From Psoroptes ovis (taxonomy: Eukaryota; Arthropoda; Arachnida; Sarcoptiformes; Psoroptidae), in contig PQWQ01000031.1 in NCBI GenBank assembly GCA_002943765.1, positions 1-64,000 of the forward strand: DNA of 64,000 nt, in the 5' to 3' direction. The notes beneath the pieces are model-generated. The model searched no databases. It was not told where the DNA came from and saw only the letters and a list, made by a program, of their open reading frames with translations. Within the stretch, counting starts at the first letter, position 1. Every line of letters begins with the position of its first letter. The translations under genes and the position numbers were made by a program. Shown one piece after another: positions 37,022 to 50,476 of the stretch.

Positions 37022-37783
37022 TATTCGATCTTATTAATTATTATTATTATTATTATTTAAATGTCACCACAAATGAATAGTTTCATATATATCGTTGAAT
37101 TGATTATGATAAAACAATTAAATGTAATCAACACATCGGAATAAACAGAATTAATTAATAAAAATTCAAACTTACATTTAACAAAATATGTGGCCCCCTA
37201 AAGCAAAATCAATGACAAAAATGATTGAGCAAACGACGACAATTATTGGTAAATTTGGCTGCACTTTTCAATGGTGATTTTTGATTTATTAACAATTTGG
37301 ATTTTATTTGACGAGAACGAGAATTCGAGAACAAGAATTTTTGCGAACAATTTTCAAATAATTTAATAAATTAAAATTGAAAGATCTATGTAGTGATATA
37401 TTTATGTGGGAAAATTTGATTATTTATTTACAAATGAATGAATGAATGATTGTGAATGGTTTGTATATTGTGAGGGGTTGAAAAACGACTGAGAAAATAT
37501 TTACAAAAATTCACAAAAATTGAAATTTTTTTTGGTCAATTTTAAAGCCTTAAAAAAAACGTTAAAAATTTTCAATAAATTCATGTTCAACATTAACACA
37601 ATTGTAAACTATAGTCTTGATCATCATCATCATCATCATCACATATGTATAAACATGACAAGTAAATAAATAATCACGTGTAAAAGATTTTTTTTCCGTT
37701 GAATTTTCGATTGATGGCGCTGCTGCTGCTCGTGTAATGCAGTGAAACTTCTGCTGCTGCAATGACATTTGAGGCGGTCGGAT
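37022..37783. other. spacer, including probable RhoGAP 3' untranslated region
   Basis: Lies between the stop of the C1-RhoGAP gene and the start of the kinase on the same strand. A small frame at 37562-37768 is low-complexity and probably non-coding. Confidence 0.35.
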
Positions 37784-40700
37784 TCACTTGCATTTTCTGT
37801 CATCATTAGTCGTCAATGATTTGGCGCTATCGACATTCGGCAAGGTCGTTGTTTCGGCTAGATTTGATTCATTATTTTGTTGTTGTTCACCATCATCAAC
37901 ATTAATTGATGGATTATTATTTTGATTTTGTTGTTGTTGATGAGGATTTTTATTCAGCAAAATTAATGGCTTATTAATTATGAATTGATTATTATTATTA
38001 TCATTCGAGGTATCATCATTGGTGACATTATTATCATCATCAATTTCAAATATTTGTTGATAAAATCTTATCATTAATTCAATGATACGTGCCTGTGGCG
38101 CTGCTTCGAATATTTCTGTATGAAGATCATTGATTGTATCACTGTGAAATTTGAAAAAAATGAAACAAATAGATACAAGCCATTAGTTGTGCAGAGATTA
38201 ATTTCTGAAAAAATAAATAGATTCAGGCCGAATCGAAAAATTCAAGCCCCTAAAACAAATAATGCATTATCTTCAAAAAAAAAAATTTTAAAAAAATCAT
38301 CAGGTATAAACCTGTTCGATAATGGTGTATCATCATCTTTTTTAATTTTAAATTTAAATTTTCGTAGAGAAAACAAAAATTAATAATAATAATTTCATCA
38401 AATACAGTGTTTAAAGTTTTAATTCGTAATTTTAAAATTAAATTTCATAATTCTATCGTTCAAAATTACATTCAAAACTACGAAAATAAATTTTAAAATT
38501 CCGAATTGAAACTTTAAAAATTCTGAAATTCACAAATATATATTTATATTTATTTCTATTTGAAAATATTTAATTTATCAATTACGAAATCATCGAAATT
38601 AATTAGAAAAAAATAAATAAATAAATTGTAAAAAATGATTTGGAAAAATTCCATTATTTTTTGATGTATTTATTTATTATAAGAATTTCTTCTATTTTTC
38701 GCCATAGAAAAAATGATAATAAATGGAAATTCAATCTTTGATACTCGAGAATTGAAAACAAACAAACAAAATATAATTTGATTCAATGAGCGAGAGAGAG
38801 AGAGAGAGAGAGAGAGATTCAATAAGATTGAAATTATTAATAATAATAATAATAATAATTTCGAAATAATAATAAAAAAGCAAATAATAATGATTAATAA
38901 TAATAATAATAATAATTCAATACAGAGGATTTCAAGTTTTAATTCAGAGTTTTAAAGTTGATTTTCGTAGTTTTCAATGTAATTTTATACGATAAAATTA
39001 TGAAATTCAATTTTAAAACTATGAATTAAAACTTTAAACACTGTATTAATAATAAATTGAAAAAAATTTAATAAAAATTGTGAAAAAAAATAAATAACAA
39101 TGAAAATTGAATTTGTTATCTTTGATTGAACAAGATTTTTAAAAAAAATGAAATGAATAGAAAATTCTACAGATTGTTTCTACAAATATATATTTAAAAA
39201 TATGATGCAACATGATGATCAAAGTACATGTGAAATAATAATGAATGAAAAAATGAAGAATTTTGAATTATGGCTGTCCGAAAAGTTCATTCGGCTCTAT
39301 CACAATAGAGTTGCACGATGAAAATCGGCCCGAACTTTCCGGACAACAACCTAAATATTTTTTTAAAAATAAGTTTTTGTTTCATATTTCAAATAATAAC
39401 ATATTTATTATTTTAAAATAAAATAATAAATTGAAGCAAAATCATTTTATTCTATTTTATTTCAATCAAAAGTAAGACCCTTTTTTTTTTAAAATAAGTT
39501 TAAAGAATTTGAAATAATAACAATAATAATAATGATATTAATAAATATATAAGAATTGATACAAAATAATAATGATAATAGGTTGTCCGAAAAGTTTTGG
39601 CCAATTTTCATGAGCCGAACTCTATTCGAATAAGCCGAATGAACTTTTCGGACAACAACCTAATAATAGCAAAAATAATACTGAAAAGTAGAAATAATGA
39701 AATATGATGTGTGTGTGTGTGCATGAATGACATTGATTGAATCAATGTGAATAAATAAAATGAATGAATGAATTAAATCCATATTTTTAGCCCTTTCTTT
39801 GTCGCTAATTCAATATTTGAATGTAAGTAAAGGGTATTATCTTATAATAATAATGAAAATAATGCAAATAATAACGAAGAAAGGACTGTCATCATCATTG
39901 AAATTAATTGAAATCGATGCATGTATGAATATGAAAATGAATCGAATGATTGATTGAAAAAATGATTCATGAATTTTAATACAATTTATGTTTACTTATG
40001 ATTATCATCATCACTATTATTATTCGGGTTATTGTTATATAGAATTTTTCTAATTATTTTAAAGAACCTAGAACTTTCTAGAACCTTGAAAAAATAAGGA
40101 ATTATTCTGGTCTAAATAAGAAAATTCTCAAAATTAAAATAAGATCTCAAAGAATACGCGAATTCTTTCAAAGAAAAACTTGAGAATCTTTAAGGATTTT
40201 GAAGATTCTCGTAAAGAATATTCTTATTTGACAGTTGATGTCAAAACCTTATTTATTTGTTCATTTTTCTCAATCTCATACAGATTTGAATTTATTATTT
40301 ATTTTTCGGTTGAAAAATTTTTGATTTCAAATTTTCTCAGTGCTTTAAATAATGCATGTATTCAATACATCATTCATTATTATTTTATGATTATAATAAT
40401 GAAATGATATTAATAATGCTAGGTTGTCCGAAAAGTTTTGGCCGGATTTCGGTGAGCAACTCTATTGTGATTAAGCCGAATAAACTTTTCGGACAACCTA
40501 GATAATTTGAAAATTTTTAATTAGACAATTCATTAAAATTATAAGTGAAACGCTTTATTTATTTTCTAATGAATGTCTTCTTCTAAAAATTTATTGTCAA
40601 TGTTATTACATACAGAATGGGACAAAAATGAATAAATCGTGAGAAACATATGTGACATATGCGATTTAAGGTGAATTCTTCCCTTGATATTTTCAGATAT

Positions 40701-43700
40701 ATTCTCATAAGGTGTATTTTCGTTTCTTGAGAAAAAAAAAACGAAACTTTTAAGAAAAGGAGTGAGGAGAAAATGTCTGCTGCAAAAAAAAAAAAAATAT
40801 ATATTAAGTTGTCCGAAAAGTTCATTCGGCTTAATCGAATAGATTTGTTCATAATGAAAATCGGCCAGAACTTTCCGGACGACCTAATAGAAATTTTCTA
40901 TAACAATATCTCAAGTTGATTATTATTATTATTATTATTTTCAATTGGATTCAGATATATGTTTGCATCAAATTCTTCAATTCCTTTCTATTTATCTCAA
41001 TTATTTTTCATTAATTCTATCGATCGTTTATTCTTAGAAAATTAAGGGCCTAAGCATTGAAATCGTTTTATTTCTTAAATTTTATTCTTAAGGCTTGTAT
41101 TCTAAGATTTTCAAACATTTTTAAAAAACATCAATAATCGCTGTTGAAAGGTTTTATTTCTCATTAATTTCACATAAAAAATTGATGATACATTTGTTTG
41201 GGCCAATATTTGGGCCCAAAAATAAAAAACACATAAAACAAGATGAAACAAAATAAAACAACAAAAAACTTGTGTACCACTTACCGTGGACGAAAAAATG
41301 TCGGTGCAAATATAATACCTAATGCTGATGGTGACATATTATTTTGTTCATGATGATCGGCAATTAATCTCAAATGTTTACACATATGTTTCAATGTTTG
41401 TCGATGATTTCGAGATAATTTTTCCAAAATATTATTTATATTCATTAAAAATTTTGATCGTTCACCATTACCATATGATAATGAATCTTCGCTAAAATCA
41501 TCATCTGAATGATATGTACGACCTAATTCTAGAAATTCTTTATATACATTATTATTGATCAATGGTATTTTAAGCTTTATTTATTTATTTTCATTATTTC
41601 AAAGATATAAAGGAAAGAAAAGTGGAAAAATAGAAGAAAGAAAAGAAGAAAAGAAGAAAAGACATTTTAATGTTTAATGCTATTCCATTAATGAATAAGA
41701 TTTTATTTATTTATTTTCTTTTAAGATTTCATGTTTATATAAGACTGTCCGAAAAGTTTCGTCCGATTTTCATTCAGGCAACTCTATTTGATTAATCCGA
41801 ATAAACTTTTCGGACAACCTATGAATTATTATTGATGAATAAATGAAGAATTTTTTTTTTTTTTTTTTGATGAATAAATAATGAATACATATGTGTTAGG
41901 GTTTCATATTTAAGAAAAATTAAGGACATGGAAAAGGTGATCATCAATGATATATAGGGTAGAAATGGAACCAAAAAAGTGAAAAAAAATGTCAAAAAAA
42001 CTTAAATATTTACATTTAAAAAAAACAAAAAAAAAGTTTTATGAAAAAATATTCTTCAGCCCCTGATTCACAAAAATGAATATTTGTGAACATATGCATG
42101 AATGAGTGTGAATAGATATACACACACAGAGACACACGAAAATGTATCTAAAATATGATTCTTTTTGGGTAAATATTAACATTCGGAGAAAAATTTTGAA
42201 AAAATTGAAAAAATTCAAAATTTTCAAATTTTGAAATTGAATTTTTTTGAATCAATATATTCGGGTGAATTCATTGAAAATTCACTCAAATATCACACAC
42301 AAATTCAAATGTCAAATTCCAGCTAATAATTGAAACAAGTGACTGAATGACAGATTGAAACAAAATAAGCACAAAAAAAAAAATTTGACAAAATGAATAT
42401 TTGCAAATATTGTTTTCGTGTGTGTATGTGTGTTTGCATGTGCAAGAATATATACTAAATAGAAATATTCAACAAAAGAAATAAAAAAAAACTTGATTCA
42501 ATCACTATTTAATCTTCTCTATCTATATTTATAGAATTATTATTTCATTCATTTTTTTCTATCAACAAAGGTCTACCAACAAACATATTATTAGGTGGTT
42601 GTCCGAAAAGTTCATTCGGCTTAATCACAATAGAGTTGTTTGCATGAAAATCGGCTAAAACTTTTCGGACAACCTATTATTATGTATGATCAAATGAAAT
42701 TATAAGATTATGTACACATAAATGTAAATATATCAAAATGAAATTATGATTATTCTTGATGAATTAATTATCAAAATGAAATTGAAAACTATTGGAAAAA
42801 AAATTCATGTCATTGCATTGCAGTGAAGTTCAGTGAATGGAAGAATGAATGATAAGAAAAATGTATGCAAAAAAAATATTAAAATATTCAGAAAAAATTA
42901 TAATTATTTGAGCACGAAAAATGATTATTTTTTCATTTACATTAAATAGATATTAGGCTGTCCGAAAATTTTTGCCCGATTTTCATCGGGCAACTCTATC
43001 GTGATTAAGCCGAATGAACTTTTCGGACAACCTATGAATATTATTGATGAATAAATGAAGAATTTTTTGAAGTAAATTTATTCAAGAATTTTCAAAGAAG
43101 ATAAACTCAGGGAAAATATTCGAAAAAAAAATTCATTTACTTACCTCACGAAGAAATACTTTCAGTACAGATGTAAGATCATTCACCGATACATCGGTCA
43201 AATCGATCAAATGTGGACCACTTTCGAAACTTTTTAATAATTTTTCAACTCTTGATGCAACACCAGTCATACGATATATACCAGGCCTGGTCAATGCACG
43301 TCTTTCAATTTCTTTGGTACATTTTTGTATCAACAATGGTACCATTTCATCGATTGGCAATGCGTCCAGCTCAAGATTTAATATTGATGAACGTGATGGT
43401 AATGGTGATTGTGGACACATTATGGCCATTTTTTTCAAACATTTTTTATGACAAATTAATTGACACTTTTGGCATAATAATCAAAAGAAAAAATTTAAGA
43501 AAAACATAAGAAATTAATTAAGAAATAGCAAAAAAATAATGTATTGGACTGTCCTTAAAGTTTTGCCCAATTTTCATTAAGCAACTCTATTCGATTAAGT
43601 CGAATGAACTTTTTGGACAACATAATCGAATACAAAATAAATAAAATAATGACAATCATCATCATCATCATTAAGTAAAATGATGTCCAGATGTTTGAAC

Positions 43701-46700
43701 AATGATGAGTATTTTTTGGTCATAATTTGAACAAATAAAATGAAACAAAAGATGATGATGGCCATAAATGAACATAATTACTTTATGATATGATCATTTT
43801 TATCCATTATCATCATCATTTGTGGAGATACAACACAGAACCACAGAGATAATTGATATCATTTACTTTCAATGATAGCAATATCTGGGTTTTAAATTGT
43901 ATTGTCATGAAATGATACTGGTCCTAGCCCTAGCCAAAAACAAAGTGTCCAAGAATGTCATTTCATGAATTTCATGAAATTCATAAATCTTTTGTCTTTG
44001 AACAAGTGTTGTTTTACAAAAGGGGTTTCAGTTTTAAGCAAAAACACATTTCAAAATATTAATTTTCAGTGTTAAAAATGCTGGACAAAAATTTCAAAAT
44101 TTTGAAAGGATTTGATTCAGGTTTTACAGGGTTTCAAGTTGATTTTCATAGTTTTGAATGCAATTTTTACACCATACTATTACGAAATTCAATTTAAAAA
44201 CTACAAAAATTAATTTTAAAACCCTGAATAAAAACAACTTGAAACCCTGTAATATTTTATTTCATTTCAATTTGGCAATTTTCAATCGAAAAAAAATTCG
44301 AAACAATTTTCAAATAATTGAATTCATTCAGAAAATTTCAATTAATTTTTAATTAAAAAAAAATTCGAAAAACTAAATCAATCTATTATCAGGTTGTCCG
44401 AAAAGTTCACCCCGCTTAATCGAATAGAGTTGCTCGATGAAAATCGGCCAAAACTTTTCGGACAGCAACCTAATAATATTCGGAATTTCATATTTATTCG
44501 CTATCATTTTTCAATTTGTTTTGCTTCACAGCTGCTAATCAATAGTTGAACAATGGTAAATGTTAAAACACACATTTTGAATCTAAATATCATCAAAAAA
44601 AAGTATTCATTAAAATTTGAAAATATTTGCTTTATTTGTTTGTTTGATATTTAAAATATGTTGAAATCGAGAAAATGGAAAAAAAATTCCATTATCTTTT
44701 ACACATTCGAAATTATCATTTACATATTTTCAAATACATTTCATTTCATTTGTGTTTGCATTCTTTCATTCATTTATTTTTTTTTATTTTTTTTGAAACA
44801 TTTTATCATATCGCACACGCACACACACAAACAAGTTCAAATCAATTATTTGTTTTCGAAAAGGTTATAGAATCTACAAATGGTGAAAAAATGTGAAAAA
44901 TGTGAAACCTTTGAAATGTTTTAAAGTTCAACAAAACTTGTGTTTCAATTCCGTTTCATTCATTCTACACATCATTTCAATGATATTTCAATTTATTTAC
45001 CAGCAACCAAATGGACTGACTCTCAAAGTTCATCATTATTCATGAAACATTACAATTCTGTTTGCTTATTACAATACAATGTTTAAGATGATGATGGTGG
45101 TCTTATGTCACCACTTAATATGTAAGAAGAAAAACTTCCTTTTCAAGTATTGTAACCAGCAGTAGTAGTTTGTGCCAGTACTTCTTACATATCAAAGATA
45201 TTATCATTATTATTATTATTAGATTGTCCGAAAAGTTTTGGCCAATTTTCATTCAAGCAACTCTATTCGATTAAACCGGATGAACTTTTCGGACAACCTA
45301 AATATATTATTCGAAATCATTAAATTTGTTTATTTATTGTTTTTCATTTATTCAAAAATAAACTTATTCAAAATGTACGAATGGAAATTTTGAATTTGAA
45401 TTTTCATTTTCTTGAAATTCTGCTGAAGATGACAAAGTTTCAGAATCTCATTTCCATACAATGTTTACCAATGATATATCAACAACAACATCAACAACAA
45501 TACAAGACAATTTGTGCAAATAAGGCATCATGTGCATGCACACACATACAAAACACAGGCAGGGCCTCAAAGAAAACATTGGAAAATATCTTTTAAATAT
45601 ATTTCAGGTTGTCCGAAAAGTTCTGGTCGATTTTCATCAAGCAACTCTATTGTGATTAAGCCGAATAAACTTTTCGGACAACAACCGAATATATATATAT
45701 CTAGTTAAATACTATGATTTTTGAAAGAATTTAAATTTAAAATTTTGAAAAAAATCAAAAGGTGATTTCAATTCATTTTCTGTATTAGTTCTTCTGTGTG
45801 AAATTCCATTAATTTTATGCTCGAATAGCGAAGAATATGGCCCATCCACATACACATTCAATGAAATATACCTGAACAGAATTAAATTAGTTTATTTTTT
45901 GATTTTTTCAAAATAAAATTCTTCAGGTACCAAAAAAAAAATGCAAGTAAATGCATTTAGGGAGTTTTTAGATTATTTGTTGTTGTTGTTTGGGCCCTAA
46001 AATAGGAATTTAATTTGATTTTGATTATTTTTTCGAAAAAATCGAAAATACGTCATTCACATTTTATTTTTTTTTTTTTTAATTTTTATTTTTTGAAATA
46101 ATGCCATTGCATATATATAATAGGTTGTCCGAAAAGTTCATTCGGCTGCATAATCAATAGAGTTGTACATGAAAATTGGCCAAAACTTTTCGGACAACCT
46201 TGTAAATGTGATTGATGTTTTTTTTTCCTGAAAAATCATTTTAAATGATTTGTGAAAATGAAAAAAAGCCTCGAATTGAACAAATGTCAAATATATCAGA
46301 GAGCAGTAGTATTTTTTTGGTGAAAATTTAAAATTTTAAAATTTTCTGTATGATCTTTTAATGGATAAATTGACATTGTTTATATAAAAATATTAGATTG
46401 TCCGAAAAGTTCTAGTCGATTTTCATCAAGCAACTCAATTTGATTAAGCCGAATGAACTTTTCGGACAACCAAATAATTTTTGATTTTTTCCATTAATTT
46501 TTCATTTAAAAAAAATTTAAAATTAAAATATCAGGTTGTCCAATAAGTTTTTGCCGATTTTCTCATAATTCCCTACGATATAATCGGCAAGAACTTATGG
46601 GACAACCTAATATTTCGAGAAAAAAAAATGACAAACATACCTTTGTACATTCGAAACCCCAAAAATAAACATAAGCATCACAAATAATACAACGGCCATA

Positions 46701-48134
46701 ATTGGTTGTTTTCATTCGTTGAAATGTATGTGATTCGGCAGCGCGTGTCATTTTCTTTTTTCTACGTGATTTTCCTTTAGGGTTTGGTTGGGTTTTATTA
46801 GGTCCAAAATTGAATCAAGTTCAATGAATTGTCAATCAATCAATACAAACCTTTATCTTTTTTCAATTTATTCGATTCAAATGATTCTGATTGTTGTTGT
46901 TGTTGAAATGATACTTTTGGCGTTGATTTTGATGTTGGTGACACCGTAATATCAGTGATATTTTCATCTTGTTCGATAATTTTTGTCGGTGTTAGGCTTT
47001 CTTCGGTCGCTTTGATGGAATTCGCTGAAGATTTATCCGTAGATTTATTGGAGACATTTTCTTCGGTTGCCGTTGTAAGATAATCTTCATTACTATGTGT
47101 TGAAGCTGATGGACTCGGTACGGGGCTACGTTCATCTTCGGTAGCTTCATCAGCCGATCTTGCTGACCACGATGATGATGCTGAATCCGATTCGGAACTA
47201 CGGATGACCATCGGTAATGGTAAACTCCATTTTTTCGTAGTGTTTCCACATGATTTCATAATATCTTCTATTTTTATCATGGAAAAAACAGGGGACAAAT
47301 GGATTCAATTTAATTTCTCAAAGGGTTATCCCTACCTATTTTCAATTGGCCATTAATACTATCGGTTTCAGAATCCGAACAAATCGATGGTTGCCGTTCC
47401 TTATCGATCGATCGTTCTTGTCCACGACGTTTTGAATAATTTTTAACACGAAATCTTAGATTTTTTAAACAAGCATTATTACGATTACCACCACCACCAG
47501 CGCCACCACCACTTGCATCATTACCATCACCTGATTTTGATTTTTTTCCATTCGTACCATCATGATGATGATGATGATGATGATATCGTAAACTACCGAC
47601 AATCGATACATTACTCCCAATAGGACTGTTTGGTTGTGATCTACTCAACATTTGAAATGGTAACTCTTGTGGTGATAGATACATGGATGGATAATTCGAT
47701 GATTGTGCTGTATGAGATGGCTGAACCCTAGTGGATCGGGCCCGATTATCCTGATCATAATCAGTGACATATGATTCATTTGAATCCTTTTGTTGCTGCT
47801 GCTGTTCGGAATCATTAAATGATTCATCAAAATGTACAACACGTGGCAATGTTGCCATCGATGTAATAATTGTTGTCATTGGTGGTGATGTTGTCGCTGA
47901 GGATGATGTCGATGTCGAAGATGCCGAAGATGATGATGAATCGTGTTTCATCATATGATGATGATTAACAATTACAACTGGTTCAATTTGGGACATTTTT
48001 TCATGTTCATTTTCAATGGTCAATTCGGTGGTTGAATATGGAAATGCTGTTGTGGTTGTTGATGATGATGATGATGATTGAGAGGCTATTGTTGTGGCTG
48101 TTGTGGTTGTAGTCGTTAGGGTTAATTTGGACAT
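37784..48134 (-). CDS. C1-domain Rho GTPase-activating protein (ARHGAP29/45/GMIP type)
   Basis: Switches off Rho-family GTPases. Six exons, complement of 47336-48134, 46851-47267, 46641-46774, 43145-43465, 41285-41574 and 37784-38141, give 772 residues with all phases matching. About 400 residues of Ser/Thr-rich sequence, including a His run and a Gly-rich stretch, are followed by a complete C1 zinc finger split over exons 3 and 4: HTFQRMKTTNYGRCIICD, YFWGFECTKCQLICHKKC, MAIMC. The RhoGAP domain has the arginine finger in RPGIYRMTGVASRVEKL, then LTSVLKVFLRELKIPL, HLRLIADHHEQNNMSP and LGIIFAPTFFRPR, ending with APQARIIELMIRFY. The family normally has an F-BAR domain before C1; none is visible here. 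Introns 3 to 5 are 1.6 to 3.2 kb and full of short inverted-repeat elements. Confidence 0.93.
38403..38519. mobile_element. palindromic TACAGGG-family element
   Basis: In RhoGAP intron 5; diverged copy, outer ends TACAGTGTTTAAAGTT and AACTTTAAAAATTC. Confidence 0.65.
38791..38817. repeat. AG dinucleotide run
   Basis: About 13 AG units in RhoGAP intron 5. Confidence 0.9.
38921..39045. mobile_element. palindromic TACAGGG-family element
   Basis: In RhoGAP intron 5, 400 bases from the previous copy. Confidence 0.7.
39269..39353 (+). mobile_element. short TIR element, type A
   Basis: RhoGAP intron 5; right end expanded to GGACAACAACCTA. Confidence 0.85.
39579..39662 (-). mobile_element. short TIR element, type A
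   Basis: RhoGAP intron 5; right end expanded to GGACAACAACCTA. Confidence 0.85.
40420..40500 (-). mobile_element. short TIR element, type A
   Basis: RhoGAP intron 5; both ends intact. Confidence 0.88.
40804..40887 (+). mobile_element. short TIR element, type A
   Basis: RhoGAP intron 5. Confidence 0.85.
41739..41821 (-). mobile_element. short TIR element, type A
   Basis: RhoGAP intron 4. Confidence 0.85.
42592..42676 (+). mobile_element. short TIR element, type A
   Basis: RhoGAP intron 4; left end GGTGGTTGTCC. Confidence 0.85.
42953..43034 (-). mobile_element. short TIR element, type A
   Basis: RhoGAP intron 4; 111 bases inside the exon 4 donor. Confidence 0.85.
43543..43624 (-). mobile_element. 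short TIR element, type A
   Basis: RhoGAP intron 3; diverged, left end GACTGTCCTTAAAG. Confidence 0.8.
44125..44251. mobile_element. palindromic TACAGGG-family element
   Basis: RhoGAP intron 3; cleanest ends of the family: TACAGGGTTTCAAGTT and its exact inverse, flanked by AT-rich sequence. Confidence 0.8.
44388..44472 (+). mobile_element. short TIR element, type A
   Basis: RhoGAP intron 3; right end GGACAGCAACCTA. Confidence 0.85.
45220..45300 (-). mobile_element. short TIR element, type A
   Basis: RhoGAP intron 3. Confidence 0.85.
45604..45690 (-). mobile_element. short TIR element, type A
   Basis: RhoGAP intron 3; right end expanded to GGACAACAACCGA. Confidence 0.85.
46121..46201 (+). 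mobile_element. short TIR element, type A
   Basis: RhoGAP intron 3. Confidence 0.85.
46392..46474 (-). mobile_element. short TIR element, type A
   Basis: RhoGAP intron 3. Confidence 0.85.
46530..46609 (+). mobile_element. short TIR element, type C (mariner-like ends)
   Basis: RhoGAP intron 3, 31 bases inside the exon 3 donor; right end CTTATGGGACAACCT. Confidence 0.88.
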
Positions 48135-49218
48135 TTTCAATTTTACACAAAGGAAATATTTTTTTTTCACTGTTGAATTCGGTCATTCATCTTCTAGGGT
48201 TTATGTACAGATAATGATAATTATATTCGTTTTGATCAATCAAGGACCCTGAAACCTTAAAACAAACAATTTTACCGAACAATAGCTTGTTACAACAACA
48301 ATAGAATATGGTGAACAATTGAATTATCGTTGAACTATCTAATTTTGACTTTTGTTGTTGTTGAAATAGATGAAAATTGCTATCACAAGGATCATAGTGT
48401 GATCATCATCATCAAATCATTTGCTGGATTTTCATGTATTAATCTATTGATATGGAATAAATATAGAAATTGATCAAGGTTATTGACTGACAAAGGTTGA
48501 ACAGCACACCAATTGATTAGCATTCGCGATTACACTTCATTCATTTGAAATTGCGATTCAAAGTTGTTTGCTTGCTTGAATCTGACAAGACTGATATGGT
48601 TACTCGGACATTTTTAATTTATTTTTGATTAAAATTTAATAATCATTTATATGACGGATTTGAGCTGAAAACTGATTAAATGAAAATTATGGGCCGGAAA
48701 ATCGATAAACAATCGTTTATTTTATTTGTTTGCTTATCGAAATGATTTTTTCAAATGTCAAAGCTCCAAGTGATGAGGTGTTTGGCTTGATTTTTTTATT
48801 CTTTATGACATATTCATTTACATATACCTGTATGTGATTCTTGAAACGACTGACTATTGTTTGTTAATTTTCGGTTAATTTAGCCACCGATGATGATGAT
48901 GATGGCTACACTGTTGTCATTCAATCAATATTGTTGATGATTGGCTTGATCAATGTTGAAATAAATGACGTTTGTTTCATGTGACAAACACAAAACTAAT
49001 ATAGATTTGTATTTCGTTGTATTTTGTGCACTTAAACATATGAAATATGAAATATGAAATATATTCAATTAATTTGAAATCGAAATTGAAATTGAAATTG
49101 AACAAACGCATAGATACACACAATAGACAATAATAAACATAATTTAAGTCAGTATAAATAAATTGTAAATTGCAAATTGTAAAATTGTATTGAATTATCG
49201 TATCGTACATATTGATTC

Positions 49219-49300
49219 AAGGTTGTCCGTAAAATTTTGGCCAATTTTCACCACGACCAACTGTATTTGATTAAGCCGAATGAACTTTTCGGACAACCTA
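49219..49300 (-). mobile_element. short TIR element, type A
   Basis: About 1.1 kb upstream of the RhoGAP start. Confidence 0.85.
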
Positions 49301-49772
49301 ATTGTTATAATAATTTTCAATTAATTTTTTCTTTATTTCTGTATTAAATTGAATTTTTAATTGAATTTCAATCAAATAATATTATTATTATTCGAATTAT
49401 TATTTATTTATTTATTTATTTCATTTTATTTTATTTTATTATTATTAATGCACCATACACACATACACAAACAAACAAACGAATTTGAAGTCTAAAATCT
49501 GAAATTGAAATTGAAAATGAATTGAAAATGGTACAAAGCAATATTTTGATTCACCATACACACACACCTCACAGCCTACAAATTTGTTGTTTGAATAAAT
49601 GAAAATTTTGAAAATTCAAAAGAAAAATCGTTTTGAGCATCCTCAGCAAGGACCACACACACATACACAGACACAGGCACCACCACTGATTGATCGCAAT
49701 TTGCCAAAATAGTGGTCGATTGTTGTTGATGATGAGGTGCCCGTATTGAATTTTGTCCAAAAATATATATAT

Positions 49773-49852
49773 TTAGGTTGTCCGGAAAGTTTTTTGCTGA
49801 TTATATTGTAGGAAATTATGAGAAAATCGGCAAGAATTTATCGGACAACCTA
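49773..49852 (-). mobile_element. short TIR element, type B
   Basis: Same orientation of centre as the copy at 2659. Confidence 0.85.
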
Positions 49853-49920
49853 ATAATTTGTTTTTGATGTGAAATGAAAATTGAATGATTTCAAAAAATT
49901 CGATTGATCAGAGATTCGGG

Positions 49921-49937
49921 TGTGTGTGTGTGTGTGT
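49921..49937. repeat. TG dinucleotide run
   Basis: Eight TG units. Confidence 0.9.
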
Positions 49938-50013
49938 GGAAGTAGAAGAATATTTTTTTCATAAGAAATGTACCCATAACCACACACTTACACACATGTG
50001 TACAATGAATTAT

Positions 50014-50099
50014 TCGGGTTGTTGTCCGAAAAGTTCATTCGGCTTAATCGAATAGAGTTGCCTGGTTGAAAATTGGCCAAAACTTTTCGGTCAACTTAA
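50014..50099 (+). mobile_element. short TIR element, type A
   Basis: Left end expanded to GGTTGTTGTCC. Confidence 0.85.
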
Positions 50100-50476
50100 T
50101 ATATTTAATGTGATATATACAACACGATTCTATATGCAATATATCGATATATCACTACTGATGATGGTTTGAATCAAAATGAATGAATTAATTATTGTCA
50201 GACGAAATATCATTTTTCAATATGTTGATTCCTCATCACCCGTTTAATTACTACAAGAAATAAATTATTTTCAATATTGAAAATATCAACAAAGACGATT
50301 GAAATTGATGAAATTAATTAAAAGATTGCTTTGAACGAAATGAAAAATGTTCAAAGGTCATTGTTGATGTTTTGTTTATTTATTTATTAATTCATTAATT
50401 GATTGATTGATCGATTAATGATTGATTGATTGATCGTTTTCATCGAAAGAGAAATCGTATAAGACAAACACTATTT

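Noticed and set aside
37562..37768. 68-codon minus-strand frame with a Met run
   Set aside because: The Met run is an ATG microsatellite; likely untranslated sequence after the RhoGAP stop.
44658..44896. Overlapping hydrophobic plus-strand frames
   Set aside because: T-rich intronic sequence gives Phe/Ile-rich translations; located inside a RhoGAP intron.
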